A stretch of DNA of 64,000 bases from Stappia indica (GCF_020177335.1 NZ_JAIVMG010000001.1:186001-250000), one strand, 5' to 3'. Shown: positions 35,363 to 45,045, numbered from the stretch's first letter. The notes: generated by a model not told the origin, from the sequence alone. Made by a program: numbers and translations.

Positions 35363-36421
35363 TCAGGCGACCTGCATGTCGCCGACCACGTCGGGGTCGG
35401 CTTCGCTGCGCACCAGATTGCGACCAGCGGCCTTTGCCGCGTAAAGCGCGGTATCGGCGCGGGAAATGATCGTCTGCGAGGTGTCCTTGGCGCGGAAGGT
35501 GGAGACACCGATGGAAATGGTGATCCGCCCGAGATTCTCGCCGGTGGAACGCTTGACAAGTTCCTTGGAGAGCACGGCGCGGCGAATGTGTTCGGCGACT
35601 GTTACCGCCTGGCGCAGGGAGGTGTGCGGCAGCAGGATTGCGAATTCCTCTCCACCATAGCGGCAAGCAATGTCGTGTCCCTTGACGTTCTGCTTGACCG
35701 CCAGGGCGACAAGACGCAACACCTGATCGCCGGTCTGATGACCATAGGTATCGTTGAATTTCTTGAAATGATCGATATCGGTCAATAGCAGCGAGAGCGG
35801 CTCTTGCGATGCTTCCGCATCCTTCACCATGCGTTCGATGGTGTGGTCGAAATGCTTGCGATTGCTGAGGGTGGTCAATTCATCCGTCAGCGACTCATAC
35901 CGGATGGCTTCAAGGCTTTCCTGAAGGTCCTCGATCTGCTTGCGTGACTCCACCAGTTGCAAATGCAACGTCTTGTTGGACTGCGCCGTATCCCGGGTCG
36001 CTTGCAGTAGATGCGCGATGAGTTTCTTCAGCTGCTCCGGACCAGGCAGTGCTTCCAGTTGCGCCTGAGCGCCTGTGAGCGACTGGCCATAAGTGTCGAT
36101 CTTGGCCGTGCTCTGGGCCAGAAGATCGACCATGTCGCGAATCTCGTCGGAAATCTTCTCTCCGACTTCATCGATCCGGTCGCCGAGCTTGTTTGGTGAC
36201 AAAAAACTGTTGTAGATGTTCTGAAGCTTGTCACTCGTAATCCCGTCACTCGATCCAGCTAGTTCGTTGACGGCGCGATTAAGTGAATGGTTGAAGCCCG
36301 CAGCATACGTGTACCAAAGCTCGTAGAAGCGCGGGTATGCAGGCAGAGTGTTCTTGCGGATGTACTTTAGCGCAGATTCACCATAGACGATCGTCCGCTT
36401 GTGGTCGTCTTCCTGGGCCAT
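35363..36421 (-). CDS. diguanylate cyclase (GGDEF) with coiled-coil N-terminus
   Basis: 352 residues. The C-terminal GGDEF domain (~residues 180-345) carries TDIDHFKKFNDTYGHQTGDQVL and the active-site RYGGEEF, so c-di-GMP synthesis is expected. The first ~170 residues are soluble, helical and partly coiled-coil (KLGDRIDEVGEKISDEI; QLVESRKQIEDLQESLEAI) without membrane segments or a known sensor domain. No RxxD inhibitory site is evident upstream of GGEEF (the matching segment is KQNVKGHDIAC). Single gene. Confidence 0.93.
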   Translation of the reverse strand: MAQEDDHKRTIVYGESALKYIRKNTLPAYPRFYELWYTYAAGFNHSLNRAVNELAGSSDGITSDKLQNIYNSFLSPNKLGDRIDEVGEKISDEIRDMVDLLAQSTAKIDTYGQSLTGAQAQLEALPGPEQLKKLIAHLLQATRDTAQSNKTLHLQLVESRKQIEDLQESLEAIRYESLTDELTTLSNRKHFDHTIERMVKDAEASQEPLSLLLTDIDHFKKFNDTYGHQTGDQVLRLVALAVKQNVKGHDIACRYGGEEFAILLPHTSLRQAVTVAEHIRRAVLSKELVKRSTGENLGRITISIGVSTFRAKDTSQTIISRADTALYAAKAAGRNLVRSEADPDVVGDMQVA

Positions 36422-36640
36422 AGAGGTTCCTACGCGTCATATCGGGAAAAAACAATAAACCCGAATCTGATCAACATCCTATGCTAATCATGACTAGCAA
36501 GGTTTAAGGCCGCGTTAAAGTTGTTTTGAATTATTCAGCTGCGTTTTCTGGAAGAATCACCCAAGGGGAGGAGGGGGCCTTCGGCGGATTGTTGAGGCGG
36601 GCAAAAGAACCTGGCCCGCCTTCACATCCTGGCGGTCTAT

Positions 36641-38116
36641 TCAGCCAGCTTTCTTCGGGCGCGGATCGCGCAACAGGAATGCGGGAACGTGATCACCGAG
36701 GCCGATCACTCGCTCCTCACCTTTCTGGGAACCGCCGCGCTTGCGTTTGGGCGCCGGTGCAGCCTTGCTCTGGGCTTGCTGCGGCTGGTCCGAGGATTTG
36801 GTCTCGCGCCGCGGCCGTGGCGGGCGTGCGCCGGCTTCGTCTTTCGCCGGGACCCGGTCCTTGGCGGCGCTACGTCCGCGCGTTGTTGGCCTTTCGCTGC
36901 CTTGCTCCGCATCTGCGGATTTTTCGGTGGAGCTGCGCCCCGCCCCGCCCCGCCGGCGGCCCTTGCTTTCCGCTGCCGCCGCCTCGAAATCCACCGGCTC
37001 GTCAATCCAGGGGAGGGAGCGTTCGATCAGCTTTTCGATGGCCGTCAGGTACTTGGCGTCGCTTCCGGTGACGATCGACACCGCCGAGCCGCTGCGTCCG
37101 GCGCGGCCGGTCCGGCCGATGCGATGAACGTAGTCCTCCGCATGGGTCGGCACATCGTAGTTGAACACATGGCTGACGTCGGGGATGTCGAGGCCGCGTG
37201 CGGCCACATCGCTGGCGATCAACAGGGCCAGATCGCCCTTGCGGAACTGATCGAGCGTTGCCATGCGCGAGCGCTGATCCATGTCGCCATGCAGGGCGCC
37301 GACGGAATACTCATGCCGCTGCAGGGAGCGGAACACGGTCTGCACATCGCGCTTGCGGTTGCAGAAGACGATCGCGTTCTTCAGATCTTCCGCCTGGTCG
37401 ATCAGCTTGCGCAGCGTGGCGCGCTTGTCGAAATCCTTGCCGCCGGAGGCAATCACGTGCTGCGACACGGTGTCGGCAGTCGAGGAGGTCCGCGCCACCT
37501 CGATGCGGGCAGGATTGTGCAGGAACGTATCGACAAGCCGCTGGATCTCCGGCGGCATGGTCGCGGAGAAGAACAGGGTCTGGCGGGTCATCGGGATCAG
37601 TTTGCAGATCCGCTCGATGTCCGGAATGAAGCCCATGTCGAGCATGCGGTCGGCTTCGTCAATCACGAGAATGTCGACGCCCTGCAGCAGCAACTTGCCG
37701 CGCTCGGTGTGGTCAAGCAGGCGGCCCGGCGTGGCGATCAGCACATCGACGCCGCGATCGAGCTTGCGGTCCTGGTCGCCGAAGGAGGTTCCGCCGATCA
37801 AAAGGGCGACGTTCAGTTTGTGATTGACGCCATACTTGTTGAAATTCTCTTCAACCTGGGCTGCGAGCTCGCGTGTCGGTTCCAGGATGAGGGTGCGCGG
37901 CATCCGGGCACGGGCGCGCCCCTTTTCCAGAAGCGTCAGCATTGGCAGCGTGAAGGACGCGGTCTTGCCGGTCCCCGTTTGCGCCAACCCGAGAACATCC
38001 CGCCGTTCGAGCACGTGAGGGATCGCTCCCGCCTGAATGGCAGTGGGTTCGGTGTAGCCGGCGGCTTCCACGGCGGCGAGCACTTTTTCGCTCAGTCCAA
38101 GTGAGGAAAAGGACAT
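36641..38116 (-). CDS. DEAD-box RNA helicase, RhlE-like
   Basis: 491 residues with Q-motif region and AQTGTGKT, PTRELA, DEADRML, SATMP, and HRIGRTGRAG in order. After about residue 375 comes a basic, low-complexity tail (RRRGGAGRSS; KAAPAPKRKRGGSQKG), typical of RhlE-group enzymes that aid rRNA processing and cold growth. The last residues (LRDPRPKKAG) are also basic. Single leftward gene. A stem AGGCGGGC/GCCCGCCT without T-run lies after the stop (36595-36621). Confidence 0.94.
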   Translation of the reverse strand: MSFSSLGLSEKVLAAVEAAGYTEPTAIQAGAIPHVLERRDVLGLAQTGTGKTASFTLPMLTLLEKGRARARMPRTLILEPTRELAAQVEENFNKYGVNHKLNVALLIGGTSFGDQDRKLDRGVDVLIATPGRLLDHTERGKLLLQGVDILVIDEADRMLDMGFIPDIERICKLIPMTRQTLFFSATMPPEIQRLVDTFLHNPARIEVARTSSTADTVSQHVIASGGKDFDKRATLRKLIDQAEDLKNAIVFCNRKRDVQTVFRSLQRHEYSVGALHGDMDQRSRMATLDQFRKGDLALLIASDVAARGLDIPDVSHVFNYDVPTHAEDYVHRIGRTGRAGRSGSAVSIVTGSDAKYLTAIEKLIERSLPWIDEPVDFEAAAAESKGRRRGGAGRSSTEKSADAEQGSERPTTRGRSAAKDRVPAKDEAGARPPRPRRETKSSDQPQQAQSKAAPAPKRKRGGSQKGEERVIGLGDHVPAFLLRDPRPKKAG

Positions 38117-38303
38117 ATGACCTTGATGTTATGACAGAAATCCTCGCCGTGATCCGATCTGTCTCTCAGATCCCGGCCACTGAGCGCGCACACTACAGTT
38201 CAAATAGAAAATGTCAATGATCGATGGGGCCGCATGCTAAATGCGCAAGACATTCGCTCGATCAGGTGGCGCTGGCGCTCGATAAGGCGGCGCCGCGAGC
38301 CGG

Positions 38304-38744
38304 TCAGTTACTTGCCGGCTGAAACAAGTACGCTGCCGGATCCTCCTTTTCGAGGAATAGCTCGTATGTGGTTTCCTCATGGCTGGCGGTCACAACGTCG
38401 ACGAAAGCGACAACGCCGTGGGCGTCCGCTTCGCTGCGCAGGTCGGCGATGTGGCCATCCAGCGCTGAGACCTCCGCGATTTCAACGATAACGGGCGTGG
38501 AGCTCCCCTTGGTATTTCGCACGAACAGGCGGTCGCGCGTCGCCCCGCGGATCAAGATGAAGCCGGTGCCGCTGTCCGCCGGGCCGTCGAGGCGTCGCAG
38601 GGACCGCACCTCGGCGGGCAGGCTGCGCACCAGCGCCGCGACCGGATCGCTGTCGGCAAGCGCCGGGATGGAGAATGCGGCGCCGGCCAGCCAGAGCGCT
38701 GCGCAAAGGGCTGCTGCGGCGATGTGGGTGAGCCTGGGTGTCAT
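38304..38744 (-). CDS. small secreted protein of unknown function
   Basis: 146 residues starting with a clear signal peptide (about residues 8-30, ending IPALA-DSD). The mature part is ~115 residues, without Cys, with alternating strands (GTGFILIRG, VVAFVDVVTA). GAGGAG-like sequence (AGAGGAG) precedes the ATG. A longer frame through the upstream gene is rejected because it overlaps the sulfotransferase-like gene. It probably forms a pair with that gene, 86 bases upstream on the same strand. No family recognised. Confidence 0.7.
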   Translation of the reverse strand: MTPRLTHIAAAALCAALWLAGAAFSIPALADSDPVAALVRSLPAEVRSLRRLDGPADSGTGFILIRGATRDRLFVRNTKGSSTPVIVEIAEVSALDGHIADLRSEADAHGVVAFVDVVTASHEETTYELFLEKEDPAAYLFQPASN

Positions 38745-38830
38745 GGGCCGGTCTCCTCTTTCCGTGTCTGGGCACGATGCCCGGCGGGACCCCATGGAGG
38801 CAAGGGCGCAGTCGCCCGCCGGCGGCTGGG

Positions 38831-39580
38831 TCAGCTCTGCGCGTAAAGGACCTGATAGTCTCGGCGGTAGCGTTTGCGCACTGCGTCGCGCACGTCCGGA
38901 CCGATCTCCGTGAGGAGTTTGCGAACCTCCGCTTCGTTGGCATCCTGACATGCGGGCAGGGTGCCGATGTCGATGCCGCAGATCTGGCGGGCCTTCTCGC
39001 GCAAGGCCTGCCAATCCGGCTCCGGGCTTTCGAAACGGATGAAATGGCGCGGCAACAAGGTGCGGTTGTGTCTGAGGATGGCCGTCTGGCTGCGGTAGGC
39101 GTTGGCGCTTTTCCGGTCGTTGATGGCGCAGACCTGCAGGGCGAACTGGGCAAAGCTCATTTGGGGGCGGAAGCCGAGGAAACTGCTTGAGACCGGCGGC
39201 GTGCGGCCGGCGCCATACTGGCGCAGGTAGCAGGCGGCCAAGCGGGCCAGCGGGTCGCGTACGGCGCTGAAGATCAGGGCATCGGGATGCCTGAGGGTCA
39301 ACTCCCGGGCGGAGAGCAGTGTCATGCCTTCGACCCAGGAGGAGAGCGTGCCGGTGGCGTAGCCGGCATGCTGCGCCTGGGCGGCCGGATGCTCTGACTG
39401 GGCATTGGACGTCGCCTCGCCGAAGGTTCGGGCGAGGGTCGCCATGGCCTGACGAATGCCGTCGCTTGCTGCGTTCGGGCAGCGCCCATAGGCGAGGCCG
39501 AGTGCGGGTAGCACAAGATAGTGATGATCGCGGAGCGGCCGTCGCCGGCGATCGACTGTCTGGTAGAGCGTCCTCAGCAT
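38831..39580 (-). CDS. sulfotransferase-family-like protein
   Basis: 249 residues. FSAVRDPLARLAACYLRQYG resembles the 3' phosphate-binding motif (RxPxxRxxSxY) of carbohydrate sulfotransferases, and SSWVEGMTLLS may be the PAPS-side loop, but the Ser after the Arg is replaced by Ala-Cys and the 5' loop is weak. GAGAGG lies before the chosen ATG. It may sulfate a glycan or have lost activity. Neighbour: a small secreted protein downstream. Confidence 0.6.
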   Translation of the reverse strand: MLRTLYQTVDRRRRPLRDHHYLVLPALGLAYGRCPNAASDGIRQAMATLARTFGEATSNAQSEHPAAQAQHAGYATGTLSSWVEGMTLLSARELTLRHPDALIFSAVRDPLARLAACYLRQYGAGRTPPVSSSFLGFRPQMSFAQFALQVCAINDRKSANAYRSQTAILRHNRTLLPRHFIRFESPEPDWQALREKARQICGIDIGTLPACQDANEAEVRKLLTEIGPDVRDAVRKRYRRDYQVLYAQS

Positions 39581-39684
39581 GGTTGTGCCTCTCGCGACTG
39601 CGGAGGGATCCCACGGGTTGTCTGCAAAGGTGCGTCTCCCGTTCGGCTTCGACTTCAACTAATGCGGGGCCCGCAGGGCCCGTA

Positions 39685-41757
39685 TCATATGTCCAATCCT
39701 TCGGCGAATTCGGCGTTTTCCTGAATGAAGGCGAAACGGGCTTCAGGTTTGTTGCCCATCAGCCGCTCGACAGTGGTGCGGGTCAGGCTGTCTTCCGCAA
39801 GCTCGATGTCGACCCGCAGCAGGCTGCGCTTGGTCGGGTCCATCGTTGTTTCCTTGAGCTGGGCCGGCAGCATTTCGCCAAGCCCCTTGAAGCGCCCGAT
39901 ATCGACCTTGGCATTTGCCTTGAATTCGCTCGCCAGCAAGGCGTCCTTGTGGGCGTCGTCGCGAGCGTACACGGTCTTGCCCCCCTGGGTCAGGCGGTAG
40001 AGCGGCGGCGCGGCGAGGAACAGGTGCCCGTTGCGGATCAGCTCCGGCATTTCCCGATAGAAGAACGTGATCAGCAGGGAGGCGATATGGGCGCCGTCCA
40101 CGTCGGCGTCGGTCATGATGATGATGCGTTCGTAGCGAAGGTCGCCGTCGCGGTAAGCGCTGCGGGTGCCGCAGCCCAGCGCCTGGATGAGGTCGGCAAG
40201 CTGCTGGTTGGCAACGAGCTTGTCCCGACCGGCGCTGGCCACGTTGAGGATCTTGCCGCGCAAGGGCAGGATTGCCTGATTGGCGCGGTTGCGCGCCTGT
40301 TTGGCCGAGCCGCCGGCGGAATCGCCCTCGACGATGAACAGCTCCGATCCGGTCGCCTGGTTGGATGAGCAATCGGCCAGCTTGCCCGGCAGGCGTAGCT
40401 TGCGGACCGCCGTCTTGCGGGCCACGTCCTTCTCCTGGCGGCGGCGCAGCCGCTCGTCGGCGCGCTCGATCACCCATTCCAGCAGCTTGTTGGCCTGGTT
40501 GGGCGAGGCGGTCAGCCAGTGGTCGAAGGCATCGCGCACCGCATTCTCGACGATCCGGGTGGCCTCGGTGGTGGAAAGCTTGTCCTTAGTCTGGCCAACG
40601 AATTCCGGCTCGCGGATGAACACCGACAGCATCGCTCCGGCGGAGGTGAGGATGTCGTCACCGGTGATGATTGCCGCCTTCTTGTTGCCCGACAGCTCGC
40701 CATAGGCCTTCAGCCCGCGCAGAAGCGCGTAGCGAAGGCCGGTCTCGTGGGTGCCGCCCTCCGGGGTTGGCACGGTGTTACAGTAGGAGTTGACGAAACC
40801 GTCTCCGGCGAACCAGGTGACGGCCCATTCGACCGCGCCATGGCGGCCGGTCTCGGCGGTGCGGCCGGCGAAGGTGTCGTCGATGACCCTGCGTTCCTTA
40901 CCCAGCGCGTCGCCGAGGTAGTCGCGCAAGCCCCCGGGGAAATGGAACACCGCCTCGGCGGTCACCTCATCCTTGCCGGTGACCAGCTCCGGCGCGCAGC
41001 GCCAGCGGATTTCCACGCCGGAGAACAGATAGGCCTTGGAGCGGGCCATCTTGAACAGCCAGTCGGCCTTGAAGGTCGCGCCCTTGCCGAAAATTTCCGG
41101 ATCGGGACGGAAGCGGACGAGGGTGCCGCGCCGGTTCTGCACATCGCCGACGCATTCGAGCGGGCCATCGGGCTGGCCGCGGCGGAAGGTCTGACGATAG
41201 AGCTTGCGCGCCCGGGCGACCTCGACGACGAGTTCCTCCGACAGGGCATTGACCACCGAGACGCCGACGCCATGCAGGCCGCCGGAGGTCTCGTAGACCT
41301 TGCTGTCGAATTTGCCGCCGGCGTGCAGCGTCGTCATGATCACCTCAAGCGCGGATTTGTCGCGATGCTTGGGGTGCGGGTCGACGGGAATGCCGCGCCC
41401 GTTGTCGGCCACGGACAGAAAACCGTCGGCGGTCAGGTTGACTTCGATCCAGCTCGCATGGCCGGCGACCGCCTCGTCCATCGAGTTGTCGATGACTTCG
41501 GCGAAGAGGTGATGCAGGGCGCGTTCGTCGGTGCCGCCGATATACATGCCCGGACGGCGCCGGACGGGCTCCAGCCCTTCCAGAACCTCGATGTGTTCGG
41601 CGGTGTATTCCGTATCTGCGGAAAAGCCTTGCGCGGGCTGACGGCGGCGCCGGGCGGGCGCGGTAGAGACGGCGGTCTCCGTCTCCGACCGGTTCGGCGC
41701 ACTGGGTGCGGGTGCGCTGTCGCCTTTGGCATCAAACAGGTCGTCGTTCACTGTCAT
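39685..41757 (-). CDS. parE: DNA topoisomerase IV subunit B
   Basis: 690 residues. GHKL ATPase motifs EVIDNSMDEA, DNGRGIPVD and GLHGVGVSVVNALS, the TOPRIM EGDSAGGSAKQARNR and DADVDGAHIASLL. Length and the compact C-terminus fit ParE, not the longer GyrB of alphaproteobacteria. It separates daughter chromosomes with ParC, whose gene is not in the window. The ATG at 41757 is preferred to a TTG five codons upstream. Confidence 0.93.
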   Translation of the reverse strand: MTVNDDLFDAKGDSAPAPSAPNRSETETAVSTAPARRRRQPAQGFSADTEYTAEHIEVLEGLEPVRRRPGMYIGGTDERALHHLFAEVIDNSMDEAVAGHASWIEVNLTADGFLSVADNGRGIPVDPHPKHRDKSALEVIMTTLHAGGKFDSKVYETSGGLHGVGVSVVNALSEELVVEVARARKLYRQTFRRGQPDGPLECVGDVQNRRGTLVRFRPDPEIFGKGATFKADWLFKMARSKAYLFSGVEIRWRCAPELVTGKDEVTAEAVFHFPGGLRDYLGDALGKERRVIDDTFAGRTAETGRHGAVEWAVTWFAGDGFVNSYCNTVPTPEGGTHETGLRYALLRGLKAYGELSGNKKAAIITGDDILTSAGAMLSVFIREPEFVGQTKDKLSTTEATRIVENAVRDAFDHWLTASPNQANKLLEWVIERADERLRRRQEKDVARKTAVRKLRLPGKLADCSSNQATGSELFIVEGDSAGGSAKQARNRANQAILPLRGKILNVASAGRDKLVANQQLADLIQALGCGTRSAYRDGDLRYERIIIMTDADVDGAHIASLLITFFYREMPELIRNGHLFLAAPPLYRLTQGGKTVYARDDAHKDALLASEFKANAKVDIGRFKGLGEMLPAQLKETTMDPTKRSLLRVDIELAEDSLTRTTVERLMGNKPEARFAFIQENAEFAEGLDI

Positions 41758-41955
41758 TATTTGTCCCGTCAAGAAGCGTGCGCGTCAGAGCGTTGCGCCG
41801 AATCATGGCCGATTCTGCCAAGAGCGTGGCGTTTCGGCAAAGCCGTGCCGGTGCGTCCGGTCGCGGGAACCGTTTTTCAACCGGTTCGGGCCTATCGTCG
41901 AGGGCAACGGAGAAGCCGGCCAACGTGTCGGTTCGCGTGGGCAACAGGAGGTCCC

Positions 41956-42054
41956 ATGAGACGATTTACGCCAAGACAGCTACCGCGTGAAGCTGACCTT
42001 TTCATGGCCGGGGTTCTGCTTGTCAATGCCCTGGTGCTGGTGATCTCCGGATAG
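41956..42054 (+). CDS. 32-residue single-pass membrane miniprotein
   Basis: A short gene with a near-perfect ribosome site (AGGAGG five bases before ATG). The peptide starts MRRFTPRQLPREADLF and ends in one hydrophobic helix (MAGVLLVNALVLVISG). A basic N-terminus followed by a membrane segment suggests inner-membrane insertion with the N-terminus inside. It is divergent from parE with 198 bases between starts. No family known. Confidence 0.55.
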   Translation: MRRFTPRQLPREADLFMAGVLLVNALVLVISG

Positions 42055-42654
42055 GGCGGAGGTGCGATTGCGCGGCGGCGGTGCCTGAAGGCCGGGCAGG
42101 GGCGCGCCAGATCCGCTGCGACGACCGCCATAAATGCAATGCCGTCGCCTGAGTGGCGCGGCCCCTGTGTTGTGTCGAACGGGTCACACCATGTTGCTTC
42201 TCTATCGGCTATGATCGCCCGCAAGCGCTGGCGCCGCGTTTCGGCCATCTTTGGATCGTTTCCGTTGAGGCGTGGCGCAGCTCGGACCCGCACCGTCATC
42301 CGCATCGCTCGGGGGGATGTGGCGGCGGTGTGGCGGCAAGGCCGGCGGAGTGGCGCCTGTGCCGCGACGTGCAGCGTTGTGGCGGGCGAAAGCCACGATA
42401 TCGCAAGAGGTTGGATCTTGCATGATGAAGGACGGATGAGGCCAAACTGTTGCCAAGTTGGTGGGTTACAACTGAGGCTACATAAAACGAGGTGGCCGGT
42501 TCATTGGGGGTGGACGAACGGCAATGCCAGACAGACTGTCCTGGGCGGAGAGTTCCAGGGCACAGGCTGGCGAAAAAGAAGAAGGATCGCGTTTCATTCG
42601 AGCGAACCGGCAGGTGCCGAAACGGATCGGGTGAACGCGCGAGGCGGTCAGGGA
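42055..42654. other. 600-base stretch before the exoR homologue
   Basis: No convincing gene. Open frames on both strands lack start sites and show repeated Arg-rich, shadow-like translations. A long leader or promoter region for the exoR homologue is likely; no clear -35/-10 pair was found. Confidence 0.4.
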
Positions 42655-43506
42655 ATGCGGATCACTGGTTCAGGTATGGTGGCTTCTCTCCTGCTCGGAC
42701 TGGCGTGTGCCGGTCCGGCGGCGGCGCTTGATGGGCGTCCGTCGGAGAATGGAGCGACGGCGGTGCTGGAGACCGTGCCGAAGGGGGATGTCTCCCCTCT
42801 GGAGGCGCTGCGTGCCGGCACGCGATTCTACTATGCGGGCGAGAAGGAGCGGGCGCTTGATTCCTTGCGCTTCGCCGCCGAGAAGGGGCATCCCCTTGCC
42901 GCCTGGAAGCTCGGGCGGATGTATGCCAAGGGCGACGGCGTCCAGGAAGACGACATCAAGGCATTCGAGTACTTCCGTCAGATTGCCTCCAATTACGCCG
43001 ACGACAGCCCTTCTTCGCCGCGCGCGCCCTTCATAGCCAGCGCCTTCGTCGAATTGGGCTCCTATTACCTCACCGGCATCAATGACAGCGCGATCCGCCC
43101 GAATGTCGGCCGCGCGCGGGAAATCTTCACCTATGCCGCGTCCTATTTCGGCGATGCTGACGCCCAGTATCATCTGGGCATCCTGTATCTCGATGAAAGC
43201 GACCGCGATCCGCGCATGGCCGCCCGCTGGCTGAAGCTTGCGGCGCGCAAGGGCCATGTGGCGGCACAGGCCCGGCTTGGTGAATTGCTGTTCAATTCCG
43301 ATTTTCGGGGAACGGACGCTCAGACCTCCGGGCTGATGTGGCTGACGATTGCGCGCAAGCGTGCGGTCGGGCCGAAAGCGGCCTGGGTTGCCGAAACCCA
43401 GGAACGCTGCTTTGGCTTGGCGTCCGAGCCCGTCCGTCGCCGGGCGACGATGCTTGCCGAGAACTGGATCGCCAGCAATCATGTGGCGGTGGCCGACGGC
43501 CGCTGA
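42655..43506 (+). CDS. exoR: Sel1-repeat periplasmic protein, ExoR homologue
   Basis: 283 residues with a signal peptide (MVASLLLGLACAGPAAA), then Sel1-type repeats: EKERALDSLRFAAEKGHPLAAWKLGRMYAKGDGV, AQYHLGILYLDESDRDP, and AQARLGELLF. The segment SPLEALRAGTRFYYAGEKERALDS resembles Sinorhizobium ExoR, the periplasmic inhibitor of the ExoS-ChvI (acid/envelope stress) two-component system that controls succinoglycan and motility. No kinase gene is adjacent. Start by GGTCAGGGA before the ATG and by the signal peptide. Confidence 0.82.
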   Translation: MRITGSGMVASLLLGLACAGPAAALDGRPSENGATAVLETVPKGDVSPLEALRAGTRFYYAGEKERALDSLRFAAEKGHPLAAWKLGRMYAKGDGVQEDDIKAFEYFRQIASNYADDSPSSPRAPFIASAFVELGSYYLTGINDSAIRPNVGRAREIFTYAASYFGDADAQYHLGILYLDESDRDPRMAARWLKLAARKGHVAAQARLGELLFNSDFRGTDAQTSGLMWLTIARKRAVGPKAAWVAETQERCFGLASEPVRRRATMLAENWIASNHVAVADGR

Positions 43507-43510
43507 TCCG

Positions 43511-43834
43511 CTAGCCGGCCTTCCGCTCGCCAAGCCGGAGAGCGTCAGGCACCGCCGGGTGCGGCGCGGGATGCGATGCAGGAGAGGGCGGCGTTACCGC
43601 GCTCAGCGGGCACTGGCGGTCGAGCGGCTGCCAGGAGGTGTTGTTCAGGTTCATGGCGCATCGGGCAAGCCGCAGGCCATTTGGCCCGCGCAGGCACACC
43701 GTGTCGCCAAGCTTGTAGGATTGGCCGAAATACCGGCAACTGCACTCGGCCGCCATCGCCGTGCCGCTTTCCAACAGAAACAGCAGCAGCGTCCATGCGG
43801 TCAGCACGCAATAGGGTCGCCATCGTTTCGCCAT
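43511..43834 (-). CDS. small secreted Cys-rich protein
   Basis: 107 residues with signal peptide ending GTAMA-AEC. The mature part starts CSCRYFGQSYKLGDTVCLRG and continues RLARCAMNLNNTSW, with CP later, giving five Cys. This pattern recurs in small conserved hypothetical proteins of Rhizobiales. The ATG is chosen over a GTG five codons upstream. It converges with exoR on the other strand with four bases between stops. Confidence 0.7.
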   Translation of the reverse strand: MAKRWRPYCVLTAWTLLLFLLESGTAMAAECSCRYFGQSYKLGDTVCLRGPNGLRLARCAMNLNNTSWQPLDRQCPLSAVTPPSPASHPAPHPAVPDALRLGERKAG

Positions 43835-43887
43835 GCGCCACGATAGCACAATCCGGCCGCTGCGTCAGTTGAGTGCGGTGACAAGGA

Positions 43888-45045
43888 TCAGGGATAGGGT
43901 TCCCAGCCGTTGATCCGCTGCCAGTCGTCGGTGCCGCCATTGGCGGTCAGCACCATGTACCGGTCATAGGCGGCGGCCGTCATGCAGGCATGGTTCGGCA
44001 GGACCCGCAGCCGGCTGCCGATGGGAAAATCGGCGAAGGGGAGCGGCGCGCCATCCCGGGTGGTGACATAGCCATGCTCCTGGCTGACCCCCGCGACATG
44101 GAGATTCTCGATCCACCGGCCGTCTTCGTCGCTGAGGAAGCCGTAGCCGCAATCGTTGTCCTGACTGGCGCAGGAGCGATCCTTGGACAGGGCGAGGCCG
44201 CCGGCATCGATGATCAGCCGGTTGAGATGCGGCGCGGCGCTCACCACCGTGGTCAGCACGCTGGCGGCGATGTCGTCGAGCGTGCAGACCCCCAGATTGG
44301 CCTGGAAGACATCCTGAAACATGTAGACGCCGGCGCGCAACTCGCTGACGCCCTCGCGTGATCGGCTGAAGCAGGCGGTCGGCGTCGAGCCGATGCTCAC
44401 CAGCGGGCAGGCGATGGCCTCGGCGCGCAGGGCTTCGGCGGCGGCGACGGCGATGGAGCGCTCCTGCTCCGCCATGGCCTCGATTTCCGCCCGCGAGCGC
44501 GAGCCGTAGCTTTCGCCGCCATGGGCCATCACACCGGCCAGTGACAGGCGCGGGGCGGCGGCGATGCGCTCCGCGGTTTCGATCAGCCGGGTCTCGCCCG
44601 GCCGCAATCCGGTGCGGTGGCTGTCCACGTCGATTTCGAGGAACACCCGTAGCGGCGGCCCATCGAGCGCCACGGCGGCGATGGCGGCGGCGCCTTCCGG
44701 GGTGTCGAGGCAGACGGCGACATCGGCGCCGGCCCGGTTGAGCGCCATCACCCGCTCCAGCTTGGCCGGCACGATCGACAGGGTATAGAGCATGTCGCTG
44801 AGACCATGCGCGGCGAAATATTCCGCCTCGCGCAAGGTGGAAACCGTCCAGCGGTCGGCGCCGAGGTCGGCGGCGAGCCGGGCGACATCGATGGATTTGG
44901 CCGTTTTCAGATGCGGCCGCAAGGGGATGCCATCGGCGGCGGCCCGTTTCGCCATCCGTGTCAGATTCTCGACAAGGCGGGTTTCATCGAGCAGCAGGGC
45001 GGGGGTGTCGAGGGCCGCGAGACGCGCCCGCTGCTCCGGGCTCAT
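43888..45045 (-). CDS. D-threonine aldolase / D-serine dehydratase-like protein
   Basis: 385 residues, fold type III PLP enzyme with alanine-racemase-like N-terminal barrel. PLP-Lys in LRPHLKTAKS; the C-terminal zinc-binding His and Cys of the DSD1 group are in LPNHACMTAA, and SQEHGYV supplies another His. Members cleave D-threonine or deaminate D-serine. The end overlaps nothing, and its start lies within the xthA end (four-base overlap). Confidence 0.85.
   Translation of the reverse strand: MSPEQRARLAALDTPALLLDETRLVENLTRMAKRAAADGIPLRPHLKTAKSIDVARLAADLGADRWTVSTLREAEYFAAHGLSDMLYTLSIVPAKLERVMALNRAGADVAVCLDTPEGAAAIAAVALDGPPLRVFLEIDVDSHRTGLRPGETRLIETAERIAAAPRLSLAGVMAHGGESYGSRSRAEIEAMAEQERSIAVAAAEALRAEAIACPLVSIGSTPTACFSRSREGVSELRAGVYMFQDVFQANLGVCTLDDIAASVLTTVVSAAPHLNRLIIDAGGLALSKDRSCASQDNDCGYGFLSDEDGRWIENLHVAGVSQEHGYVTTRDGAPLPFADFPIGSRLRVLPNHACMTAAAYDRYMVLTANGGTDDWQRINGWEPYP

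Noticed and set aside
36595-36621. Stem after the DEAD-box helicase as an intrinsic terminator
   Set aside because: AGGCGGGC/GCCCGCCT has an 11-base loop and no T-run on either strand.
42139-42654. In-frame extension of the exoR homologue by 172 codons
   Set aside because: The signal peptide and ribosome site both place the start at 42655; the extension has no protein-like character.
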